Source: Streptomyces longispororuber (GTDB lineage: Bacteria; Actinomycetota; Actinomycetes; Streptomycetales; Streptomycetaceae). Taken from it: DNA of 32,164 nt. Below, one piece after another: positions 14,998-22,743 of this stretch. Location: assembly GCF_024448165.1 (NCBI RefSeq), contig NZ_JAMOLN010000122.1, forward strand, positions 1 to 32,164. Direction: 5' to 3'. The notes below the pieces were generated by a model. It made no database searches. It had not been told where the DNA came from and saw nothing but the letters and a program-made list of their open reading frames with translations. The position numbers and the translations under genes are program-made. How positions within the stretch are numbered: position 1 is the stretch's first letter; each line of letters begins with the position of its first letter.

Positions 14998-16272
14998 TCA
15001 GTTCCCGCTCGTGGCGCGGGCCTGCGCCTTCTTCAGCGCGGCGGCGCTGTCCTGACCGGTGAGCGCGGACTGGAAGGCGCTCTGCAGGGCCAGCGACACG
15101 GACGACCATCCGGCTCCGACCTTCGCGGTGCGCGAGCGCGCGGTGGCCACCTGGTCGGCGAGCGCGTCGAGTTCGGGGACCTCCTTGCGCCAGATCGCGG
15201 CGGCCTTCTCGTTGGCGGGCACCATCCAGCTGTTGCGGGCGTAGGAAATCTGCTCCTTCTCGCTGGCCATGCACTGCACGATCTTGGCGGCGGTCTTCTC
15301 GCGGGCCGTGTCACCGGTGTCGGGGACGGTGAGGATGGCGCCGCCGAGCGGGCCGACCGACTTGTCCCCCGTCTTCGGGACCGGGATCTGCGCGATGCCC
15401 CAGTGCAGGTTCTTCTTGGTGTTGAGGGTCTCCACCTGCCACGGACCGTTGATCATCATAGCGGCGTTCCCGGCCATGAACTGGTCGTTGACGTCGGCCT
15501 GCGTCCAGTTCACCGTCGACTTGGACAGGGAGCCGTCCTTGAGGAGGCCCTTCCAGTAGTCGAGCGCCTCGGCGACGTTCTTCGTGGCGAGGTTCGTCTC
15601 GTCGCCGCCGTTGGACCACATGAACGGCGTGAACTGGAAGACGCCGTCCTCGGCACCGCCCGCGCTGAGCGCGATGCCGTACTGCTTGCCCCGGGTGAGC
15701 TTCTTCGCTGTCTCCTGCATCTCGGCCCAGGTGGTGGGGACCGGGAGGCCGGCCTTCTTCAGGACGTCCTTGTTGTAGAAGAGGGCGAGGGTGTTCACCG
15801 TGCGCGCGGCGCCGTAGTACGTGCCCTTGTACGAGCCGAAGTCGACGATGCCCTGGGGAATGTCCTGGGTGGACAGGCCGAGGGTGCGCAGGTCGACGAG
15901 GCCGCCGGCCTCGGCGAACGTCGGCATCTCGGAGGCGTCGAACTGGATGACGTCGGGGAGCGACTTCGACGACGCCATGCGCAGCGACTTCGTCATGACC
16001 TGCGATGCGGGGACGCTCTGCTGCTCGATGGTGACGTCCAGCTGCGCGCTGCACCGCTTGAGGGTGGCCGCGTCCCAGCCGTGGTACGAGTCGTCGGTCG
16101 AGGAGTTGAGGACGGTGAAGACGTCGGGGTCGCGCTGCTGGCCGCAGCCCGCGAGGGCACTGGCGGCGAGGATCGCGGAGACAACGGTGAGCGGGGCCAC
16201 GGCCCGTCGGGCCCGTCGGCCGGAGCGCCGGCGCCTGGCGCGCGCCGCGTCCGGAGGGGGAACTGCTGTCAC
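14998..16272 (-). CDS. Sugar-binding lipoprotein of the ABC importer
   Basis: Solute-binding protein of the carbohydrate family 1 type, 424 residues. The N-terminus is unusually basic and long (RARRRRSGRRARR, about residues 11-23), then a hydrophobic stretch ending in the lipobox LAGC with C43 as lipidation site. The mature part has the family blocks NTLALFYNKDVLKKAGLP and MMINGPWQVE, and sugar-stacking tryptophans are likely. Start is GTG at 16272. It lies between xylA and the permeases, so a xylose-containing oligosaccharide is the best guess for its ligand. The long arginine-rich n-region may reflect a start placed too far upstream or Tat-like export; there is no clean twin-arginine motif. 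Confidence 0.9.
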   Translation of the reverse strand: MTAVPPPDAARARRRRSGRRARRAVAPLTVVSAILAASALAGCGQQRDPDVFTVLNSSTDDSYHGWDAATLKRCSAQLDVTIEQQSVPASQVMTKSLRMASSKSLPDVIQFDASEMPTFAEAGGLVDLRTLGLSTQDIPQGIVDFGSYKGTYYGAARTVNTLALFYNKDVLKKAGLPVPTTWAEMQETAKKLTRGKQYGIALSAGGAEDGVFQFTPFMWSNGGDETNLATKNVAEALDYWKGLLKDGSLSKSTVNWTQADVNDQFMAGNAAMMINGPWQVETLNTKKNLHWGIAQIPVPKTGDKSVGPLGGAILTVPDTGDTAREKTAAKIVQCMASEKEQISYARNSWMVPANEKAAAIWRKEVPELDALADQVATARSRTAKVGAGWSSVSLALQSAFQSALTGQDSAAALKKAQARATSGN

Positions 16273-16304
16273 GGTGGTTGCCCTTGCCTGGGAGGGGGGA
16301 CCGG

Positions 16305-16334
16305 CCCCGACGGGACGCCCGTGTCCCGTCGGGG
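16305..16334 (-). terminator. 12-bp-stem hairpin between xylA and the transporter genes
   Basis: CCCCGACGGGAC (16305-16316) and GTCCCGTCGGGG (16323-16334) are exact reverse complements with a 6-nt loop. It lies 32 bp upstream of the binding-protein start on the same strand. It may partly terminate the xylA transcript, protect an mRNA end after processing, or be an operator. Confidence 0.6.
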
Positions 16335-16345
16335 TGTTCGCGTCT

Positions 16346-16380
16346 GGCCCGGTACGGCTCCGGTCTGCACCGTACGGGCC
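16346..16380 (-). terminator. Second, imperfect hairpin just after xylA
   Basis: GGCCC-G-GTACGG (16346-16357) pairs with CCGTACGGGCC (16370-16380) with a single bulged G and a 12-nt loop. It starts 17 bp after the xylA stop on the transcribed strand. With the next hairpin it makes a tandem structure in the 125-bp xylA to binding-protein gap. Confidence 0.5.
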
Positions 16381-16397
16381 GGTTCGCGAAGGGGTCG

Positions 16398-17567
16398 TCA
16401 GCGGACGCCGAGCAGGTGGTCCATGGCGAGCTGGTCGAGGCGCTCGAAGGCCATCGAGCGCTCGGCGGCGGCGGTCACGTCGAAGTCCTCGAACGCGGAC
16501 CGGTCCGCGAGGAGTCCGGCGAGGCCGTCGGCAGCGGTGGGCTGCGCCAGCTCATCGAGCCGGGAGTCGCGCAGGGCCTGCTGCACCTCGGGGTCGGCGC
16601 GGAAGGCGGCCGCACGCTCCTTGAGGATCAGGTAGTTGCGCATGCAGTTCTTCGCGGACTCCCACACGCCGTCGAAGCCGTCGGTGCGCACCGGCTTGAA
16701 GTCGAAGTGGCGGGGGCCCTCGTAGCCGGCGGACTCCAGCAGGTCGACGAGCCAGAAGGCCTGGCGCACGTCGCCGGCGCCGAAGCGGAAGTCCTGGTCG
16801 TACTTGATGCCGGTCTGGCCATTGAGGTCGATGTGGTAGAGCTTGCCCGCCCACAGGGCCTGCGCGATGCCGTGCGGGAAGTTGAGGCCCGCCATCTGCT
16901 CGTGGCCCACCTCGGGGTTGACGCCCACGAGTTCGGGGCGCTCCAGGCGCTCGATGAACGCGAGGGCGTGGCCGATGGTCGGCAGGAGGATGTCGCCGCG
17001 GGGCTCGTTCGGCTTGGGCTCGATGGCGAAGCGCAGGTCGTAGCCCTGCTCCGTCACGTAGTCGCCGAGGAGGTCGAAGGCCTCCTTCATGCGGTCCAGC
17101 GCGTCCCTGACGTCCTTGGCGCCACCGGACTCGGCACCCTCGCGGCCGCCCCAGGCGACGTACGTGGTGGCACCCAGCTCGACCGCCAGGTCGATGTTGC
17201 GGATGGTCTTGCGCAGCGCGAAGCGGCGCACGTCACGGTCGTTGGCGGTGAAGCCGCCGTCCTTGAAGACCGGGTGCGTGAACAGGTTCGTGGTCGCCAT
17301 CGGCACGACGAGACCGGTCTCGTCGAGGGCGGCACGGAACCGCTTGACGATGGCCTCGCGCTCGCTGTCGGAGGCACCGAAGGGGATCAGGTCGTCGTCG
17401 TGGAACGTGACGCCGTGCGCGCCGAGTTCGGCCAGGCGGCGCACCGACTCGACGGGGTCGAGGGCGGGGCGGGTGGCGTCGCCGAACGGGTCGTTGCCCC
17501 GCCAGCCGACGGTCCACAGACCGAAGGTGAACTTGTCGTCGGGAGTGGGAGTGAAGCGTTCGGACAT
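16398..17567 (-). CDS. xylA: Xylose isomerase
   Basis: Class I (actinobacterial, about 390 residues) D-xylose isomerase, converting xylose to xylulose in the cytoplasm. Key residues are present: H56 and D59 in VTFHDDD, metal and catalytic E183 and K185 in IEPKPNEPRG, E219 and H222 in NPEVGHEQ, and further metal aspartates in HIDLNGQ and KYDQDFRFG. Length is 389 residues. The ATG at 17567 has an AAAGGG ribosome binding site. It is divergent from xylB across a 273-bp control region and is first in an operon that continues into a sugar importer and a beta-glucosidase. Confidence 0.96.
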   Translation of the reverse strand: MSERFTPTPDDKFTFGLWTVGWRGNDPFGDATRPALDPVESVRRLAELGAHGVTFHDDDLIPFGASDSEREAIVKRFRAALDETGLVVPMATTNLFTHPVFKDGGFTANDRDVRRFALRKTIRNIDLAVELGATTYVAWGGREGAESGGAKDVRDALDRMKEAFDLLGDYVTEQGYDLRFAIEPKPNEPRGDILLPTIGHALAFIERLERPELVGVNPEVGHEQMAGLNFPHGIAQALWAGKLYHIDLNGQTGIKYDQDFRFGAGDVRQAFWLVDLLESAGYEGPRHFDFKPVRTDGFDGVWESAKNCMRNYLILKERAAAFRADPEVQQALRDSRLDELAQPTAADGLAGLLADRSAFEDFDVTAAAERSMAFERLDQLAMDHLLGVR

Positions 17568-17623
17568 GGTGCGACCCTTTGCTGCTGCGTGCTCTGCGCG
17601 CCGACCCGGCGTCCACCGGGCGG

Positions 17624-17634
17624 TTTGTTTTCTG
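17624..17634 (+). promoter_or_regulatory. TTTGTTTTCTG repeat, copy 1 (ROK half-site candidate)
   Basis: TTTGTTTTCTG occurs here and again at 17768-17778, 144 bp apart in the same orientation. AT-rich TTTGTT elements are unusual in this GC-rich DNA and resemble half of the XylR/ROK operators described in Firmicutes. This copy lies 57 bp upstream of the xylA start. Confidence 0.5.
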
Positions 17635-17658
17635 ACATGACTAATACGCCAAGAAGCG

Positions 17659-17671
17659 TCGAAGCGCTAGA
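17659..17671. promoter_or_regulatory. LacI-like operator candidate near xylA (degenerate)
   Basis: TCGAAGCGCTAGA shares the TCGAAGCGCT core with the exact palindrome at 17728-17737. It lies on the xylA side of the divergent region, about 90 bp upstream of the xylA start. Confidence 0.4.
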
Positions 17672-17727
17672 CCCCCTGACCCAGATCACCCCGGGCTCAC
17701 CCCCAATCACCTGCGGTTAAGCGAATC

Positions 17728-17737
17728 GAAGCGCTTC
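17728..17737. promoter_or_regulatory. LacI-like operator candidate near xylB
   Basis: GAAGCGCTTC is a 10-bp exact palindrome flanked by AATC and AACT. The core AGCGCT and flanking AAs recall the palindrome upstream of the ABC exporter (2030-2047). No LacI-family gene is in the window. Confidence 0.5.
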
Positions 17738-17767
17738 AACTCATCGACCCCTCGGAACCCTTGCTCT

Positions 17768-17778
17768 TTTGTTTTCTG
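17768..17778 (+). promoter_or_regulatory. TTTGTTTTCTG repeat, copy 2, at the xylB promoter
   Basis: The second copy of the 11-bp repeat directly abuts TACGAT (17779-17784), a plausible -10 for xylB, so a protein bound here would block the promoter. The xylB start is 62 bp downstream. Confidence 0.5.
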
Positions 17779-17840
17779 TACGATCAAATGGCGTCGGCAG
17801 ATGTTTTGCCTTCAAGATCGCAAGTAAGTGGAGAGGCGCC

Positions 17841-19322
17841 ATGCCACCGTCATCACCGCCGGCCTCCGTCGTGATCGGGGTGGACAGTTCGACGCAGTCC
17901 ACGAAGGCGGCCGTCACGGACGCCACCACCGGACGCCTCCTCGCCGTCGGCCGCGCCCCGCACCTGGTCACCGGCCGGCACGGAGCCCGCGAGACGGAAC
18001 CCGGCCTGTGGTGGTCGGCCCTGTGCGACGCGGTCGCGGCCGGTCTCAAGGAGGCCGACGTCTCCCCCGCGGCCGTCACCGGCATCGCCGTCGCCGGACA
18101 GCAGCACGGACTCGTCGTGCTCGACGCGGCGGGCCGTCCGCTGCGGCCCGCGATGCTGTGGAACGACACCCGCGCCGCCCCGCAGGCCGCCGCCCTCACC
18201 GAGCGGCTCGGCGGCCCGGCCGCCTGGCTGGAGCGCACCGGCTCCGTCCCGGTCGCCTCCATGACCGCCGCGAAGTGGCAGTGGCTGCGCGAGCACGAAC
18301 CGGCCCGCCCGGTGGCCGCCGTGCGCCTGCCCCACGACTTCCTCACCGAGCGGCTCTGCGGCGTCGCGGTGACCGACCCCGGTGACGCCTCCGGCACCTG
18401 CTGGTACTCCACGGCCACGGGCAGGTACGACCCGGAGATCCTCGACCTCATCGGCCTCGCCCCCGAGCTGCTGCCCGCGCTCGCCCCGGGCGGCGGGTCC
18501 CGCGCGGGCTCGCTCACCGCGCAGGCCGCCGAGCGGCTCGGCCTCCCGGAGGGCATCGCCGTGGCCGTCGGCACCGGCGACAACATGGCCGCCGCGGTCG
18601 GCCTCGGACTCGGCGGCGCCGGGCTCCTCGACCACCCCGTGCTCAGCCTCGGCACCTCCGGCACCGCGTTCGCCGCGACCCGCACCCGGCCCGCGTCGGC
18701 CGCGCTCGCCGGGTTCGCCGCGACCGACGGCACGTTCCTCCCGCTGGCCTGCACGCTCAACTGCACCCTTGCCGTCGACCGGATCGCCACGCTGCTCGGC
18801 CTGGACCGCGAGGACGCCGAGCCCGGCGGCGGCGCCGTGCTCCTGCCCTACCTCGACGGCGAGCGCACCCCTGACCTGCCGCACGCGGCCGGGCTGCTCA
18901 CCGGCCTGCGGCACGCCACGACCGGCCGGCAGATCCTCGGCGCCGGCTACGAGGGCGCCGTGTTCACGCTGCTGCGGGCCCTCGACGAACTGCTGCGCTC
19001 CTGCGGCCTCGACCCGGACGACGCCGACGTCGCGGCCCGGCCGGTCCGGCTGATCGGCGGCGGCGCCAGGGGCCGGGTCTGGGCGGACACCGTGCGCCGG
19101 CTGTCCGGCCGTCCCGTCCTGGTGCCCGAGGCCGACGAGCTGGTGGCGCTCGGCGCCGCCGCGCTGGCCGCCGGCGCCGTCACCGGCCGTGACCCCGTGG
19201 CCGTCGCCACCGACTGGGACACCGGCCGCGGCACACTGCTGCCCGCCGTCCCCCGCGACCTGCCCACCTGGCACCGCCTGTCCGACGTCCTGGACCGGGC
19301 GACGCCGGCCCTGCTGACCTGA
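17841..19322 (+). CDS. xylB: Xylulokinase
   Basis: FGGY-family kinase that phosphorylates D-xylulose to xylulose 5-phosphate for the pentose phosphate pathway. The 493-residue protein opens with the phosphate-binding GVDSSTQSTK (13-22). It has the xylulose-contacting GQQHG (86-90) with LWNDTR nearby, the probable catalytic base D247 in VGTGDNMAAAVG and the ATP-site glycines in LIGGGARG. The ATG at 17841 follows GGAGAGG at 17830. It is divergent from xylA and forms a two-gene operon with the alpha-xylosidase, 26 nt apart. Confidence 0.94.
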   Translation: MPPSSPPASVVIGVDSSTQSTKAAVTDATTGRLLAVGRAPHLVTGRHGARETEPGLWWSALCDAVAAGLKEADVSPAAVTGIAVAGQQHGLVVLDAAGRPLRPAMLWNDTRAAPQAAALTERLGGPAAWLERTGSVPVASMTAAKWQWLREHEPARPVAAVRLPHDFLTERLCGVAVTDPGDASGTCWYSTATGRYDPEILDLIGLAPELLPALAPGGGSRAGSLTAQAAERLGLPEGIAVAVGTGDNMAAAVGLGLGGAGLLDHPVLSLGTSGTAFAATRTRPASAALAGFAATDGTFLPLACTLNCTLAVDRIATLLGLDREDAEPGGGAVLLPYLDGERTPDLPHAAGLLTGLRHATTGRQILGAGYEGAVFTLLRALDELLRSCGLDPDDADVAARPVRLIGGGARGRVWADTVRRLSGRPVLVPEADELVALGAAALAAGAVTGRDPVAVATDWDTGRGTLLPAVPRDLPTWHRLSDVLDRATPALLT

Positions 19323-19348
19323 ACCACCTCTGCTCCCCTGGGAAGATC

Positions 19349-21571
19349 ATGAAGTTCACCGACGGCTTCTGGCTGATGCGTGACGGGGTCCAGGCCTCGT
19401 ACGCCACCGAGGTCCGCGACGTCCGCACGGACGCCGACCGCTTCACCGCGTACGCCGCCGTCAAGCGCGTCGAGCGCCGCGGCGACACCCTCAACTCCCC
19501 ACTCCTGACGACCGACTGCTTCTCCCCCGCCGAGGGCGTCATCGGCGTCCGCACCACGCATCTGGCGGGCCGCCGCGCGGTGGGACCCGACTTCGCGCTG
19601 CCCGGCTCCGACGCATCGACCGGCCGGGTGCGCCGGGACGGCGACGTCGTCGAGCTGACGAGCGGCGCCCTGTCGGTCCGCCTCGACACGGCCGCCCCCT
19701 GGACGCTCTCCTTCCGCGACGCGGACGGCCGTGAGGTCACGTCGGCCGGCCGCAAGGGCACCGCCTTCTTCGCCACCGGCGACGGCGCCCATCACATGGC
19801 CGGGCAGCTGACCCTCGGGGTCGGCGAGCAGGTCTACGGCCTCGGCGAGCGCTTCACCCCGTTCGTCAGGAACGGCCAGGTCGTCGACATGTGGCAGGCC
19901 GACGGCGGTACCAGCAGCGAACAGGCCTACAAGAACGTCCCGTTCAGCCTGCACGTCTCCCCCGCCGGCGCGTACGGCGTGTTCGTCAAGCACCCGGGGA
20001 AGGTCTCGTACGAGATCGGCTCCGAGTCGGTGGGCCAGATGCAGTTCAGCGTCGAGGACCAGACGCTGGAGTACTACGTCGTCGCGGGCCCGACCCCGAA
20101 GGACGTGCTGCGCCGCTACACCGCGCTCACCGGCCGCCCGGCCCTGCCGCCCGCCTGGTCGTTCGGCCTGTGGCTGACGACGTCGTTCACCACGCAGTAC
20201 GACGAGGAGACGGTGACCTCGTTCGTCGACGGGATGGCCGAGCGGGACATCCCGCTGAGCGTCTTCCACTTCGACTGCTTCTGGATGCGCGAGTACCAGT
20301 GGTCCGACTTCACCTGGGACCCCGACGTCTTCCCCGACCCGGTCGGCATGCTGGCCCGGCTCAAGGAGCGGGGCCTGCGGATCTCCGTCTGGATCAACCC
20401 GTACATCGCCCAGAAGTCCGCCCTGTTCGACGAGGCCGCCGAGTTGGGCTACCTCGTGCGGCGGCCGAACGGCGACATCTGGCAGTGGGACCTGTGGCAG
20501 GCGGGCATGGGGCTCGTCGACTTCACGAACCCCGACGCGAGCGCCTGGTTCCAGTCGAAGCTGAAGGTTCTGCTCGACCAGGGCGTCGACTGCTTCAAGA
20601 CGGACTTCGGCGAGCGCATCCCGACCGACGTGGTCTGGCACGACGGCTCCGACCCGGAGCGTATGCACAACTACTACACGCAGCTGTACAACCAGGTCGT
20701 CTTCGAACTGCTCCAGAAGGAGCGGGGCCTCGGCGAGGCGGTCCTGTTCGCGCGGTCCGCGACCGCGGGCGGTCAGCAGTTCCCGGTGCACTGGGGCGGC
20801 GACTGCTGGTCGTCGTTCGGCGCGATGGCGGAGTCGCTGCGCGGCGGGCTCTCCCTCTCCCTGTCCGGCTTCGGCTTCTGGTCGCACGACATCGGCGGCT
20901 TCGAGGGCACCCCCGACCCGGCGGTCTTCAAGCGCTGGCTCGCCTTCGGCCTGCTCTCCTCGCACAGCCGCCTGCACGGGTCGAGCTCGTACCGCGTGCC
21001 GTGGGAGTTCGGTGACGAGGCCGTCGACGTGGCCCGCACGTTCACCAAGCTCAAGCACCGGCTGATGCCGTACCTGTACGGCGCCGCCGCCGAGGCGCAC
21101 CGGGCCGGTGTGCCGCTGATGCGCCCGATGCTCCTGGAGTTCCCCGCGGACCCGACGGCGCGCGCCCTGGACCGCCAGTACATGCTCGGCCCCGACGTCC
21201 TGGTGGCGCCGGTCTTCTCCGCCGACGGCGACGTGGAGTTCTATCTGCCGGAAGGCACCTGGACGCACCTGCTGACCGGCGAGAAGGTGCAGGGCCCGGC
21301 CTGGCGCCGCGAGACGCACGGCTTCGACAGCCTGCCGCTGTACGTGCGGCCCGGCGCAGTGCTGCCGCTCGGCGCCGACGAGCAGCGACCGGACGGCGAC
21401 TGGACCGACGGCCTCACCCTGCTCGTCACGCCCGACGCCCAGGACGTGACCGTCACCGTCCCCGACCACCACGGCAGTACCGCGGCCACCTACCGGGTGA
21501 CCCGCGACGCGGCCTCCGGTGCGGTGACAGCGTCCACGGAAGGGGCGGCTCCCACGCTCACCGAGCTGTGA
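19349..21571 (+). CDS. GH31 alpha-xylosidase (YicI type)
   Basis: A 740-residue GH31 enzyme without signal peptide. The nucleophile is D419 in CFKTDFGERIP and the acid/base is D485 in HWGGDCWSS, matching D416 and D482 of E. coli YicI. The KTDFGE context is characteristic of alpha-xylosidases rather than alpha-glucosidases. It should release xylose from the non-reducing end of alpha-1,6-xylosylated glucosides such as isoprimeverose or xyloglucan oligosaccharides. Genetic linkage to xylB and divergent xylA supports xylose as product. A GH1 beta-glucosidase and an importer in the facing operon complete the route. Confidence 0.93.
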   Translation: MKFTDGFWLMRDGVQASYATEVRDVRTDADRFTAYAAVKRVERRGDTLNSPLLTTDCFSPAEGVIGVRTTHLAGRRAVGPDFALPGSDASTGRVRRDGDVVELTSGALSVRLDTAAPWTLSFRDADGREVTSAGRKGTAFFATGDGAHHMAGQLTLGVGEQVYGLGERFTPFVRNGQVVDMWQADGGTSSEQAYKNVPFSLHVSPAGAYGVFVKHPGKVSYEIGSESVGQMQFSVEDQTLEYYVVAGPTPKDVLRRYTALTGRPALPPAWSFGLWLTTSFTTQYDEETVTSFVDGMAERDIPLSVFHFDCFWMREYQWSDFTWDPDVFPDPVGMLARLKERGLRISVWINPYIAQKSALFDEAAELGYLVRRPNGDIWQWDLWQAGMGLVDFTNPDASAWFQSKLKVLLDQGVDCFKTDFGERIPTDVVWHDGSDPERMHNYYTQLYNQVVFELLQKERGLGEAVLFARSATAGGQQFPVHWGGDCWSSFGAMAESLRGGLSLSLSGFGFWSHDIGGFEGTPDPAVFKRWLAFGLLSSHSRLHGSSSYRVPWEFGDEAVDVARTFTKLKHRLMPYLYGAAAEAHRAGVPLMRPMLLEFPADPTARALDRQYMLGPDVLVAPVFSADGDVEFYLPEGTWTHLLTGEKVQGPAWRRETHGFDSLPLYVRPGAVLPLGADEQRPDGDWTDGLTLLVTPDAQDVTVTVPDHHGSTAATYRVTRDAASGAVTASTEGAAPTLTEL

Positions 21572-21576
21572 CGCGG

Positions 21577-21603
21577 CGGGCCCCTCCCCGGTGGAGGGGC
21601 CCG
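21577..21603 (+). terminator. Terminator after the alpha-xylosidase
   Basis: CGGGCCCCTCC (21577-21587) and GGAGGGGCCCG (21593-21603) are exact reverse complements, 11 bp, with a 5-nt loop, starting 6 bp after the alpha-xylosidase stop. It closes the xylB operon. Confidence 0.8.
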
Positions 21604-21750
21604 TCCGCCGGCCCGGTGGAACCCGTCCGCCCCGACGACCGGTCCGGCTCGGAGCGGGACGCGTCGGCTCAGGCGTGGCGGGAACCCCGTGCGCCCCGCA
21701 CGGCGTCCCCGTCTTCGTACGCACGTCACCGCACGAAGGCCGAGCAGAGC

Positions 21751-22743
21751 ATGGCGCACGACGGACACCGGACGGACCGAAGCGGCGCGATCGCCGGGAC
21801 ACTGGGTCTGCGGGGCGCTCCGTACCGGTTCGCGCTCCTCGTCTCCGCCGTGACCGCCGTGGCCGGCTGCGGGATCGTGGCCGCCGGATTCGCGGGCACC
21901 TGGGGCGCCTTCGACGACGTCCGGGACTACGCGGACCGCAACATCGCCAACGAAGACTCCTACGTGGCGTACGCCGACGGCGGCATGGAGCCGTTGCTGA
22001 AGGCCGGCGCCGTGGTGGCGGTGGCGCTGCTCCTGCTGGGGCTCCTGGTCGTCGCCGTGCTGCACGCCGCGTACGCCGTCGCCGACGCCCGCGCCCGGCG
22101 GGGCGAAGGGAACCTGGGCACGGGCGAGCTGTGGCGGCGGACCCGGCGGCGGCTGCCCGCCGCCGTCGCGACGAACGCGCTGACCGGACTGGTCATGGGC
22201 GCCGTGGTGCTGGCGGGCCTCATCCTGTTCGCGTTCGTGGACGGGGGCCTGGTGCCCGGTGTCGAGCCGACGCCGCTGCACGGCACCGCGAGCCCGCAGT
22301 ACGCGCTGCTGGGCTGGGTGCTGCCGATCGCCATCTGGTGCGCGGTGCCGCTGCTGCACTCCCGTCTGTCGCTGGCCACCGCCGAGGCGGTCCTCGAGCA
22401 CCGCTCCCCGTTCGTGGCGCTGTACCGCTCCTGGGTGCTGACGCGGCGCGCGCGGCGGCGCACCGTCGGCACGGGTGCGCTGGCCGGAGCGGCCGCCGTG
22501 CTCGTCGTCTGGCTCGGCCGGTACGCGGCGGAGCCGCTCTCCCACCCGGTCGGCCTCGGCATGCTGTGGCTCAGCGACGACAACGTGTGGATGACCGGCG
22601 TACTCGTGCTGATCCTGCCCACCGCGGTGGCCCTTCTGCTGCTGCCTCCGCTGGTCATGCCGCTGACGTGCGCCTCCTCGGCCCGGCTCCACGGGGAGCT
22701 GCGGGCCGAGGAGGACGCGGTGCGGGCGGCCGCGGACGCGTGA
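21751..22743 (+). CDS. Membrane protein of unknown function
   Basis: A 330-residue protein with about six hydrophobic segments, including RFALLVSAVTAVAGCGIVAAG near the start, VVAVALLLLGLLVVAVL and a C-terminal VLVLILPTAVALLLLPPLVM. A cluster of arginines (LWRRTRRRL; LTRRARRRT) sits in cytoplasmic loops. No family motif is recognised; the layout resembles actinobacterial proteins with DUF-type glycerophosphoryl-diester-like membrane domains, but I would not assign it. Start is ATG at 21751; a frame extension to 21568 lacks a ribosome binding site and would run through the terminator. Its TGA directly abuts the TGA of the convergent MMPL gene. Confidence 0.7.
   Translation: MAHDGHRTDRSGAIAGTLGLRGAPYRFALLVSAVTAVAGCGIVAAGFAGTWGAFDDVRDYADRNIANEDSYVAYADGGMEPLLKAGAVVAVALLLLGLLVVAVLHAAYAVADARARRGEGNLGTGELWRRTRRRLPAAVATNALTGLVMGAVVLAGLILFAFVDGGLVPGVEPTPLHGTASPQYALLGWVLPIAIWCAVPLLHSRLSLATAEAVLEHRSPFVALYRSWVLTRRARRRTVGTGALAGAAAVLVVWLGRYAAEPLSHPVGLGMLWLSDDNVWMTGVLVLILPTAVALLLLPPLVMPLTCASSARLHGELRAEEDAVRAAADA

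Noticed and set aside
21687..21703. Short hairpin CCGTGC-GCCCC-GCACGG upstream of the 21751 gene
   Set aside because: Only 6 bp, no obvious role; hairpins this small are expected by chance in DNA of this GC content.
18947..21802. Long minus-strand open frame (951 codons) opposite xylB and the alpha-xylosidase
   Set aside because: Antisense to genes with intact catalytic motifs; composition is typical of a shadow frame (Arg/Val/Gly/Asp-rich).
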